DNA of 64,000 bases from Manis javanica (Eukaryota > Chordata > Mammalia > Pholidota > Manidae): assembly GCF_040802235.1 (NCBI RefSeq), contig NC_133156.1, forward strand, positions 27,485,343 to 27,549,342, written 5' to 3'. Shown here piece after piece: positions 57,801 to 64,000 of this stretch. A program made the translations under genes and the position numbers. A model generated the notes under the pieces. It had not been told where the DNA came from. It made no database searches and saw only the letters and a program-made list of their open reading frames with translations. Numbering within the stretch: the first letter of the stretch is position 1; each line of letters opens with the position of its first letter.

Positions 57801-60800
57801 TTTATGATGCCCATTCATATTCAAATTCTCCTCATTGCCTCCAAAATTGGGCATGTAAGGTTTGAAGAGCCTTGTAGCCATTCAAGTGAGATGCCAAGGA
57901 CAGAGCTGGACAAGTGAGCCTAGTGTTCTCAGGAGAAAAGTGACGCAGAGATGAGAACTGGGGTATGATGAGCTTACAAATGGTATCTGTTGCTGTTCTC
58001 CAATGAAGGCAATTGCATTTATTTCTTTTCTCATAGTTGGGACTAGTTGTGATGTCCCTGCAGAGGGTTTGCTGGGCTGATGGCTATCCTTAGTAGTTTT
58101 GGGGCCTATCTGTGTTCTTTGTGCTTTCCTCACAGGCAAAATATAACGCTTACATTTGCCCAACAAGGGAAGCCTTTTGGAGGAATGAGTACCAGAATGT
58201 GAGGACATTGGTAGGAAAGGGCTGTGTGTGATCAGCACAGCCAGAGTTCTTCATCCCTAAAACCAGATACATTTAGGTTTATATTCCCATTCTGTAACTT
58301 GTGTTTTGAGCCAGGAGGCTGGATGAGGTCACCAAGGATATGAGAATGGATAAAGAGATCCAAAGACTGAGCCCAGGTCCTCCAACATTTAAACTGAGGA
58401 GATGAGGGGCCAGCTCTGGGGCCAGGGTCGGAGCACCGGGTTGTGCAGGAGGAAATCTAAAGAGTGTGGTGTCCGAAACCAAAGGATAAAGTGCTTTGGG
58501 GACGATGGCATGAGCGGCGGGGTGGAAGGCTGCTGACAGGCCAAGTAAGAGGAGGACTGAAAGTGGCCATTATATTTAGTGACATGAGGTCATTTTTGGT
58601 AAACTTCACAAAAGTAGTTTCTGTGGAGTATTTGGGTGCAAAAGTGTTCCTGGAAAGGGTTCAAGGGAAAATGGACGAAGGAACATTTTAACCACACCAC
58701 GAAGAAGCAATGAGCCAGATCTAGAATGTGGGACATTGAGCAGGGCAACTGGCCTGGTTTCTTCAAAAGAATGAATGACATGGGGGGAAAGAAGGGGGTG
58801 GGGATGGGTGCTTTAGCTTAAAGGAGAGTTAAGAGGCATAGCTGCCAAATAAAACCAATGGCCCTTATTTGGACCTTCATTAAAATGAACTAGAAAATTG
58901 GAAAAAGTTGACTATGAGGCTAGTTATTAGATCGTATTAAATCAATATTACTAATTTTGCTCAGCATACTAAAATCTTCATGGCATGTAAGAAAATGTGC
59001 TTTTTAAATTTTTGATGCATGTTGAAACATTTGGGGGATGAAATTACATGCTCTTTGGAACTTGCTTTGGACTCTAGGAATAAACGTGGGGGTGAGAGTG
59101 GGGGTGGCCATGGGATTTTCTCTCTCTACTTTTGCGCATGTTTGGAAATTGACTTAACAGACTGTCAAAAAGAGATGAAGAGCTGTTCTGAGGGGTTGTG
59201 CTCTAAAGGACCAGGCTGGAGGCTCCTGAGGAACCAGGAGTTTATTTTTGAAGAGGGAGGACTAACAGCATGTTTGTGTGATGGGGAAATGTGGCAATGC
59301 ATCAGAGAGAGGGGAGCATTACTAAAGGAATGTCCCTAGCAGGAGGGAGGGAAGGGGATCCAGTGTCCAACTAGAAGGGTAGGCTTCAGACAGGTAGGAG
59401 GATTGCCCATCTAGCACATCAGGAAGGGAAACTGAGAATCTGGGCACAGAGGCAAGCAAGCAGACAGATGTGGGGAGGGAGCTTGCAGAAGTGTTGTTTG
59501 GTTTCTTCACCTTACTTGGTGAAGAAAGAAACAAGGTCAGTAGCGGAGAATGAAAGTGAGGAAGAAGGTGTGGGGAGGGGGAAGGTTGGCGTTGTCTAAG
59601 AGAGTACTATGGGACAGAGCTGGACAGGGTTACCAGCAGCTCGGAGGGCTGTTCGGGTGCTGTGAGTCATTCCATTCAACAGAATCCTAAACAGCTCTTA
59701 AAAAGAGGTGGTCGATGTTGTTTTTCATTCTTTCAGCAAATACAGAGAGAGCATCTTTTGCATGTTAGGAACAGAAAGAAATCCCTTGTAGGTTAAAAGG
59801 GAAAAAAATTAAATTTCAGAAGAATCTATATTCCAAGACCCACTCATATATTAAAAAAATATGTGTTTATGCACACATTAAAAATCTGCTAGGAAAGAGG
59901 CCAAATAGTAGCAGGGCATAGAAAGGAGGAGGGCTAGAAATTGTTTGGAATGTTTTTTTTTTAACAAGAAAATAAAATGTACTGCATAATATAAAAATAT
60001 GAAAGACTATTTATTTATACCTAATACATAATACAAAGTTCCCTGGCATTATATTCTCAAATACTATCCAGATGAACTGAGCTCACTACTAAGGGGAAAA
60101 AAAAACTATAGATAAAACCTATTTAACTAAGCAATGCTATTTCTAGTCATTCATTTTGGGGAAGAAAAGTTGAATAAACATGCCCGAAGATACACATACA
60201 AGGATGGCCACTACAGTGGGGTTTCAAATTGTGAAAACTGGGGACCGGTCTTGTAGTGGATGCTGCCCCCATGCCCTTTACCACTGGCTAACAGTTCACA
60301 ACTGCCACCTTCTGCAGAGAGCTACCCAGGGGAACAGCCCCCTGGCTGGAGGTGGGATGGATACTGAGGAGCAGTTCAGGCTCTGGAGGCCCCCACGTGG
60401 TTCAGACCGAACTTGGGCTACAGCAGAGCCCACATCCTTGCTTAGCAGTTTCCCCTGCCCTGTCCTGCTCTGTCACTCCTCTTCTCCTGAGAGTGTGACC
60501 TCAGTAAGTCGCTTGCAGCAGAATCCTCAGGCTCTATTCCCACCCTGAGATGAGCTTTCATGGCCGCCATTAGAAGGTGTGTATGTCTCTATAAATAGAT
60601 ATACTGTATTATGTTTTGGGGGAGCAAGAGGAGAGGAGGTGGTGAGATAAATAATACCGGGATAGACAGAAGTCTGTGGTACGCTGCTAAGTGAAAAAAA
60701 AATTAAGCTAAAGAACCCAGTGTATAGAATTAAGCCCACGTATATATATGTTTATATAAATATGTTTGTACATGAACAGAAGGATTTACACAAACATGTT

Positions 60801-62267
60801 AACAATGGATATCTCCATTTGAAACTTTCACTTTCAAAGCCATTTATTGTTTTGTCTGAATATTTTATAAAATGGATGTATTATTTGTATAACCAGGTAG
60901 TAGCAGATCTGGAGTCAAATTGCAGCTCTACCACTGACTAGATATGTGCCCACCTCGCTCCTCTAAGCCTGTTTTCTCTTCTGCAAAATTGGGGATAATA
61001 ATAATTTACTGAGTTGTTGTGTTATATAACATAAAGCATAAAAGCTCTTATCACCATAGCTGATACGGTAAGCACATAATGGTGTTTTTATTATTATTAC
61101 TTTAGAATGGCTGCATTTTGGTGGTGAGACCATGAGATTTTTTTTTCTACTTTTCTTTAGTTTCAACTGCCTTTAATTAATACCCTGGCAGTAGTCAACA
61201 ATTTATGTATTTCCACTCTGGCATAAATGATGTGTGTCAATATTTGGGGGTCTATAATTAATAACTTAGACAAGACAAAGGAGAAGGCATTGGCTGATTC
61301 TTCTAGTTAGAGCATCCGTAACTCATGAAGTTTGCATCTTTAAGCACACAAAATCATGGAATAAAAAAAAAAAATGAGACTTGAAACCAAAAAAGGATGC
61401 AAGAACACAACCCAATAGGCTAGAAGATGACTCACATATCAAGTCATACAACGTGATTAAAGGCCCGTTGGAGCTCTGAAGGGGGCACAGCTGCAGCAGT
61501 GCCCAGCAAGGGTTTATCAGGGCTTGGCTCACTGTCTGCACTGGAATCACCTGGGCACTTGCCTGCAGGGTGAAGGTATGGCCCTTCCCCAGGTCCACTG
61601 AGTCAGAATCCCTGAGGACAGATACTGGGAATCTGTATTTTGAACCAACAAAATTATGTCACTATGATTCACATTAAAGTTTGAGAGCCTTGACTTAGTT
61701 GAATTTGTTTTTTGAATATTTCATATGCTGTAAACCAGGACAAATTAACAGACTGCACAATTATACCAAGAGTTCCAAAAAGGCCTTATTATGTTGATAA
61801 TTAACTAACCCTCCCTGCACCTGCTGTCTCTTGCCATGGGGGCCCAGTGAGGCCCACAGTTACAGTGAGCAGTAAGCAGGGTCCAGCGCTAGGGGAGACT
61901 GGGGCCCCAGTCAGGGCTGAACCTGGGAGCGGAACCCTGACAGCTCAGTTTGGGGCTGAGGTAAGACTTGGCTGGCCCAGGGTCCAATCTAGGACACTCA
62001 ACCTCAACTCTTGGGTATGTGGACTCCAGGGCAAGGCCCCCCTCAAGATTTCAGGAAGCTTCCCAGTCCAGGTGGCAGATTTCACAGGCTGGCCTGGAAC
62101 TCACACCTGTTTGCCCAGGCCTGGGTCCAGCAGGCTGGAGTGGCCACAGTCTGGGACCAAGAAAGGATGGGATCTGAGGAAGGCATAAGGGCTGGGTCTA
62201 CCTTACCTGGTCCAGCAAGGTCCCCCATGGCAGCCATCACTGGCCCCTTCTGCTCCTTGGGGATCAT
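30681..62267 (-). CDS. MYOZ3: Myozenin-3 (calsarcin-3), complete coding region
   Basis: Myozenin-3 is a Z-disc protein of fast skeletal muscle. The family binds alpha-actinin, filamin C, telethonin and calcineurin, tying calcineurin signalling to the sarcomere. The coding exons, in transcript order, are 62267-62207, 57041-56887, 55992-55939, 55838-55703, 55341-55179 and 30849-30681. They sum to 738 nt, giving 245 residues, a few fewer than the roughly 251 I recall for human; the gap seems to be in the low-complexity part of exon 4. The start [17 protein letters not shown] and the segment [24 protein letters not shown] are the conserved N-terminal myozenin block. [19 protein letters not shown] and the C-terminal [18 protein letters not shown] are the other conserved parts. 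The final ESEEL fits the class III PDZ-binding motif of myozenins. All five introns are GT-AG and in phase. The last intron is 24.3 kb and full of L1. Confidence 0.96.
30930..31084 (+). mobile_element. Old host L1, part 1
   Basis: Decayed ORF2 text (TTTAAAAATCAATCAGTATA at its end). The same text resumes at 42527 and again at 43418 and 53262, so this is an old L1 that received all the younger insertions of the MYOZ3 last intron. Confidence 0.7.
31068..31084 (+). repeat. Target-site duplication of stack A, left copy
   Basis: AAAAATCAATCAGTATA, identical to 42510-42526. Confidence 0.9.
32110..32880 (+). pseudogene. L1 ORF1 remnant (A1)
   Basis: Broken ORF1. The readable piece at 32367-32690 contains [20 protein letters not shown] and a decayed C-terminal domain ([19 protein letters not shown]). 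Several frameshifts and stops; no function expected. Confidence 0.8.
33150..36360 (+). pseudogene. L1 ORF2 remnant (A1)
   Basis: Endonuclease, linker and reverse transcriptase, interrupted by stops. The open pieces are 33553-34410, 34862-35074 ([15 protein letters not shown], start of the reverse transcriptase fingers) and 35337-35981. The catalytic box is present at nucleotide level around 35272 (TTTGCAGATGACATG, encoding FADDM). It is shared almost base for base with the stack B copy, including its stops. Confidence 0.88.
36482..38837 (+). pseudogene. L1 ORF2 reverse transcriptase and C-terminus (A2)
   Basis: Better preserved than A1, but with frameshifts near 36740, 37160-37390 and 38095-38420. 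It holds the RT motifs, with [14 protein letters not shown] around 37370, and the cysteine-rich C-terminal region. No longer a continuous protein. Confidence 0.85.
38852..38965 (+). repeat. 114-bp flanking duplication of A3, left copy
   Basis: It runs from ATGCACCCCTATGTTTATC to ACATATACACAATGGA and is repeated at 41896-42009 with five mismatches by my count. Confidence 0.8.
39684..40620 (+). pseudogene. L1 ORF1 (A3), frameshifted
   Basis: Open for 186 codons from 39684, with a coiled coil that contains three heptads [21 protein letters not shown] encoded by three 21-bp units (39939-40001). The frame is lost at a run of GAA units at 40193-40217. The rest of ORF1 ([20 protein letters not shown] by eye) continues in another frame to about 40620. 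The RNA-binding part is therefore cut off. Confidence 0.88.
40959..41492 (+). pseudogene. L1 ORF2 endonuclease start fused to 3' end (A3)
   Basis: 177 codons. The first 154 or so are ORF2 endonuclease up to LGDF, with catalytic Asn and Glu motifs ([14 protein letters not shown]). The rest, [13 protein letters not shown], is the normal end of ORF2 joined by the internal deletion. The reverse transcriptase is absent. Confidence 0.88.
41896..42509 (+). mobile_element. End of A2: L1 3' UTR of an older type, with tail
   Basis: It begins with the right copy of the 114-bp duplication, then continues the ORF2 end and 3' UTR to the tail TTAATAAAAATAAATAAATAG. The 3' UTR differs from that of A3 (ATGAGGTATTAGGGGGGAC; ATTGTTTTTCATGAG), which fits A2 being older than A3. 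Confidence 0.8.
42510..42526 (+). repeat. Target-site duplication of stack A, right copy
   Basis: AAAAATCAATCAGTATA, identical to 31068-31084. Confidence 0.9.
42527..43009 (+). mobile_element. Old host L1, part 2
   Basis: Decayed ORF2 text (ATTCACCACATTGACATAGTG; ATGCAGAAAAGGCACTGAC). It directly continues part 1 when stack A is taken out. Confidence 0.75.
43010..43417 (+). mobile_element. 5'-truncated L1 3' UTR insertion
   Basis: AGTGGAGAAAGACAAATACC to CTTAATTAAAAAAGC is the 3' end of a moderately young L1. Flanks AAAAATTCCATTTACAA (42993-43009) and AAAAATTACATTTACAA (43418-43434) differ by one base and are its probable target-site duplication. Confidence 0.75.
43418..43828 (+). mobile_element. 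Old host L1, part 3
   Basis: Continuation of the old L1 (CAATAGCTACAAATTATGAAATTTTTAG, then a decayed 3' UTR with ATGCTGAGTGAAAAAAACAAGC). It ends at the left flank of stack B. Confidence 0.65.
43814..43828 (+). repeat. Probable target-site duplication of stack B, left copy
   Basis: AAACATACTCACCAA. The right copy at 53247-53261 is AAACATGCCTACCAA, three transitions apart. The old L1 3' UTR continues directly after the right copy, which supports the pairing. Confidence 0.6.
44720..45390 (+). pseudogene. L1 ORF1 remnant (B1)
   Basis: Stops and frameshifts throughout. The readable parts at 44956-45177 ([20 protein letters not shown]) and 45110-45313 ([22 protein letters not shown]) are in different frames. 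Confidence 0.8.
45690..49490 (+). pseudogene. L1 ORF2 remnant (B1)
   Basis: Covers endonuclease, reverse transcriptase and cysteine-rich C-terminus, broken by in-frame stops at the same places as A1 in the shared tract. One extra difference is CGA to TGA at 48252, which ends the open piece 47856-48254 while A1 reads through. Confidence 0.88.
50267..50710 (+). pseudogene. Retroviral envelope transmembrane-subunit remnant
   Basis: A 147-codon open frame. It contains a heptad-repeat region, then the segment [11 protein letters not shown] typical of the so-called immunosuppressive domain of gamma-type envelopes. A CX6CC motif follows (Cys at about 50429, Cys-Cys at about 50450-50455), then a second helical region, a strongly hydrophobic membrane anchor (about 50577-50645) and a cytoplasmic tail. 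The frame is open some 80 bases upstream of the first ATG and includes a hydrophobic stretch like a fusion peptide, but a TGA closes it at about 50179. The surface subunit is missing. Seen directly: frame, motifs, anchor. Known of the family: membrane fusion in intact envelopes. Inferred: a remnant without that role. Confidence 0.8.
51295..51612 (+). repeat. LTR U3-R of the ERV retrocopy
   Basis: It begins TGTGGGATTCACATATAAC right after a purine-rich tract (AAAAAAATAAGGGAGAAA). It carries AATAAA at 51589-51594 and ends at the A tail. It contains three 19-bp tandem repeats at 51419-51475 (unit TTCACCATGTAAGAACTTA and close variants). Confidence 0.7.
51623..53246 (+). mobile_element. Stack B, segment B3: 5'-truncated L1
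   Basis: It starts inside ORF2 (TTCATATGATACCACCAAAG, equivalent to about 48228 in B1) and runs through the ORF2 C-terminus and 3' UTR to a tail of AAAC units and A (53226-53249). Open pieces are 51683-52048 and 52537-52839. A typical dead, truncated insertion. Confidence 0.9.
53247..53261 (+). repeat. Probable target-site duplication of stack B, right copy
   Basis: AAACATGCCTACCAA; see 43814-43828. Confidence 0.6.
53262..53425 (+). mobile_element. Old host L1, part 4 (3' end)
   Basis: CAAGTGTTACCTTTGGGAAGG to TTTTATTTGTAGTTGCCTAG is old L1 3' UTR text, ending in an A-rich part (GAAAAATAAAAAGC). It completes the element interrupted from 31084 onward. Confidence 0.6.
53426..54376 (-). other. 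MYOZ3: MYOZ3 last intron, non-repeat part
   Basis: GC-rich, apparently unique intronic sequence. The open frames here lack codon signatures and family similarity. No exon seen. Confidence 0.55.
54377..54640 (-). repeat. MIR SINE
   Basis: The plus strand shows an inverted MIR: TACTATTTACTGAGAGC, then CTCACAACAATCTTATGAAG, GATGGGGAAATGGAGGCTCAG and AGGTTAAGTTATTTGCCCAA. Confidence 0.85.
54815..55045 (+). repeat. MIR-like remnant
   Basis: CCTGGAGTCAGACGCACCAGG, a decayed middle with TGTGATGTTGGGCAGG, and GTTTATTGAGCACCTACTATA at the end follow the order of MIR-type elements. Confidence 0.5.
56155..56325 (+). repeat. MIR SINE in MYOZ3 intron 2
   Basis: CTTCACCTCCCTGAGCCTCAG, TTTCCTTCTCTATGAAATGGG and TGTGAGTATTAAATGAGATG are in normal MIR order. 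Confidence 0.85.
57540..57860. other. AT-rich intronic stretch
   Basis: Looks like a decayed LINE fragment (possibly inverted L1 3' UTR), but I cannot classify it. Confidence 0.35.
57860..59700 (-). mobile_element. Large antisense L2 remnant in MYOZ3 intron 1
   Basis: GA-rich text in the order expected of an inverted L2 (GGAGGCTGGATGAGGTCACC, AGTGTGGTGTCCGAAACC, AGGCCAAGTAAGAGGAGGAC, ACAAGGTCAGTAGCGGAGAATG). At about 1.8 kb it is one of the longer L2 copies one meets. Decayed. Confidence 0.65.
59990..60860 (+). mobile_element. Old L1 3' end, interrupted
   Basis: AATAAACATGCCCGAAGATACACATACAAGG (about 60173) and TAAGTGAAAAAAAAATTAAGC (about 60690) are old L1 3' text. The stretch 60240-60545 between them does not fit and may be a separate insertion or unique sequence. 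Confidence 0.5.
60895..61105 (+). repeat. MIR SINE
   Basis: GGTAGTAGCAGATCTGGAGTC, AAGCCTGTTTTCTCTTCTGC, AAATTGGGGATAATAATAAT and TAAGCACATAATGGTG are in normal MIR order. Confidence 0.75.
61490..61690. repeat. MER5-like hAT element remnant
   Basis: CACTGGAATCACCTGGGCAC, CCACTGAGTCAGAATCCCTG, GGAATCTGTATTTTGAACC and TTTGAGAGCC follow MER5A order. Confidence 0.65.
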
Positions 62268-63960
62268 CCTGTGGAAGAGAGACTCCCCAAAATGGATGAG
62301 GCTGCCTCCATTCCTCCCCAGACCTTCTCCCAGTCCCTGGTTCACCTAGCCCCAGCCATGGACAGCCTTGGCCCACTCCACGGTCTCCAGCAAGGGCTCT
62401 CTAAGCTGGAAAGGCCTTCAGGGTCTCTTTCAGAGGAGACCAAGGTCCAGGGAGGGCAAGGGAGATGCTAGAGGTCAAACAGATCTGCTTCCAAGTGGCT
62501 GGGGAAGCCCCCCCTTCAGGGGATGGTCCTGGGACATCGGGGCTCGGGGAGGTGGGAGTCTCAGACGACATCGTCTGGTGACTCAGGTGAGCTCTAATCA
62601 GAGACATTAAAGTTGGAGGTTTAAGTTGGGGGAAAAGTGGGGTGGATGGTCAGGTGGGGCTCCTGGGGTCAGCAAGGCTGGTCCCCCTCTCAGGCCTCTA
62701 GTACTTGATTCTGCGAGGCATGAGGGCACAGATGGGTCCAAGGAAGCTGAGACCCGGCACCCCTTCCCCATCCCCCAGCCCTCAGCTAACTAATATGGTG
62801 CTCTCGCCTCCTTCACCCCTGCTCTGCTGCCTCCTCCCAGTTTGCATCTCACAGCTCTTTCTGGGAATCTTGGAAGAGGTTTGCCAGTAAAACGAGGTTC
62901 AGAGCCCCAGAGAACCCTGCAGGCCCCAAGTCCATGCTCCCTGACTTGTCCCCAGGAGAGAAAGCAGAGCTCCCTGAGCCCCTGACAGACTGCCCACCCC
63001 CGTGCCCCTCTGCTCCACTTCCGGGCTTTCCTCCGCTCCTTTCTTTAGAAAACTGACCTGCCTCCCTCTGCACCCCCCACTTCCACCCAGCCCCAGGTCA
63101 GTGGGTTCTGAGCTGGGCAGCATGGAGTCTGATAAGTGACCCTGGCTTCCTCTGTAACTGTGAGTGAGTATCTCTCCAGCTCTGTGCCTCAATTCCCCCA
63201 AACCGAGGAGGTTAGGTTAGATCTTGGGACCCATGGATGGTCCTCACAGCAGCCACAACCCCCTAGAACTGTGTGCAAACGTAAGCATGTCTGTGGGCAC
63301 TTTGAGTAAGGGTCATGAGATGGTTAAGAATGCTCCCACTGTGACCACTCAAGGCCCCACAGCCCATGGATCTGTTACTTGAAAAATACTCCCCTTATAG
63401 AAATTCACAGACATTGGGACAGGTCCCTCATTTTATAGACAGGGACCCTGCTTCCCTCTACTGCCTGAAAAGCTAGAGTCCTGAGCAGAGCCATTATCTA
63501 TTGCCCACCTTGAATCCTAGTCACCCCTTCCCATTTAACCCACAAGAACACAGAGCTGAGCAACCCTCCCTTCCCCACCAGGATCCAGGCTTCTGTAAGG
63601 CCCCACACCCCTCAGACCCTCTGCAGGCCCTTCACCTGCTTGGTCTGGGGACTGGTTCATCTCCTTTGCCCACTCCCCACAGCAACTCGAGCTCCCCTAG
63701 GATCCTGATACCTGAGCAGGACCGGATGTCAGACCCTCAAGATTAACACCCCTGTTGGAAAGCAGAGTGGTCGGTGCCTGGGCAGACGGTCAGCAGTCAG
63801 CAAGCAAGGAGTGCCCTACAGCCAGCTCTGGCCTCAGCTGACAAGAATCGTTTCTGCCGTCTTGTGGCTCAGCCTTATTTCGGTCTGCAACAGGATCCAG
63901 GGACAGATGCTAAAAACACCGGGCCCCAGGGAAGACAGGTGCCCCGGCAGCAGGCCCTTG
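62268..63960 (-). other. MYOZ3: Upstream flank / 5' region of MYOZ3
   Basis: CTTCCACAG just above the ATG on the minus strand is a splice acceptor, so the exon with the start codon begins about one base before it and the 5' UTR lies in an exon further right. I cannot place that exon or the promoter. In other mammals SYNPO lies upstream, but no SYNPO coding sequence is recognised here. Several CAGCTG E-boxes occur, too common to call as regulatory sites. Confidence 0.5.
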
Positions 63961-63967
63961 CAGACAG

Positions 63968-64000
63968 AGTGCTTGCACACACACGCACGCACGCACCCAC
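63968..64000. repeat. (CA)n/(GCAC)n microsatellite at the window end
   Basis: CTTGCACACACACGCACGCACGCACCCAC, cut by the window border. Confidence 0.85.

Noticed and set aside
62268-64000. SYNPO exons upstream of MYOZ3
   Set aside because: Gene order in other mammals would allow them, but I recognise no synaptopodin coding sequence in this stretch.

Overview
The window is nuclear DNA of a placental mammal. It holds parts or all of three multi-exon genes, in the order DCTN4 (3' end, + strand), RBM22 (complete coding region, + strand) and MYOZ3 (complete coding region, - strand). From memory this is the order and relative orientation of the human 5q33.1 locus, read in reverse. Ancient repeats shared by placentals (L2, MIR, MER2- and MER5-like DNA transposons, old L1) are scattered throughout. 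The only young repeats are L1 elements, plus retrovirus-derived pieces that carry poly(A) tails. I see no recent SINE of the Alu, carnivore CAN/SINEC, ruminant BovB/Bov-tA or rodent B1/B2 type. The absence of SINEs together with the style of the L1 3' ends makes me suspect a pangolin, but this is weak inference.

Layout. 1-5290: the last two coding exons and the 3' UTR of DCTN4 (dynactin p62). 5290-10000: intergenic, with MER2-like, L2, old L1, MIR and an LTR-like piece. 10000-19735: CpG-rich promoter, 11 coding exons and 3' UTR of RBM22, a spliceosome protein of 420 codons. 19735-30680: intergenic and 3' flank of MYOZ3, mostly old minus-strand L1 and L2, plus a younger minus-strand L1 (26320-29268) that has its 5' end but no 3' end. 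30681-62267: MYOZ3 (calsarcin-3, 245 codons), with six coding exons read from right to left. 62268-64000: upstream flank of the MYOZ3 start codon, with no further coding exon recognised.

The most unusual region is the last intron of MYOZ3 (30850-55178, 24.3 kb). An old L1 there has been hit by two large same-strand stacks of L1 sequence. Stack A (31085-42509) and stack B (43829-53246) are each bracketed by one target-site duplication. Stack B sandwiches a polyadenylated endogenous-retrovirus transcript copy between two L1s. A 3.1-kb tract is almost identical between the stacks, although the sequence just 5' of it in each stack is clearly diverged.

A second unusual spot is intron 6 of RBM22. 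It starts with a GC donor instead of GT, and its 3' end carries an old L1 that landed in the polypyrimidine tract and duplicated it. The genes do not form a pathway: dynactin transport, pre-mRNA splicing and muscle Z-disc assembly are simply neighbours. All identifications come from reading the sequence and remembered family features; no database search was run.
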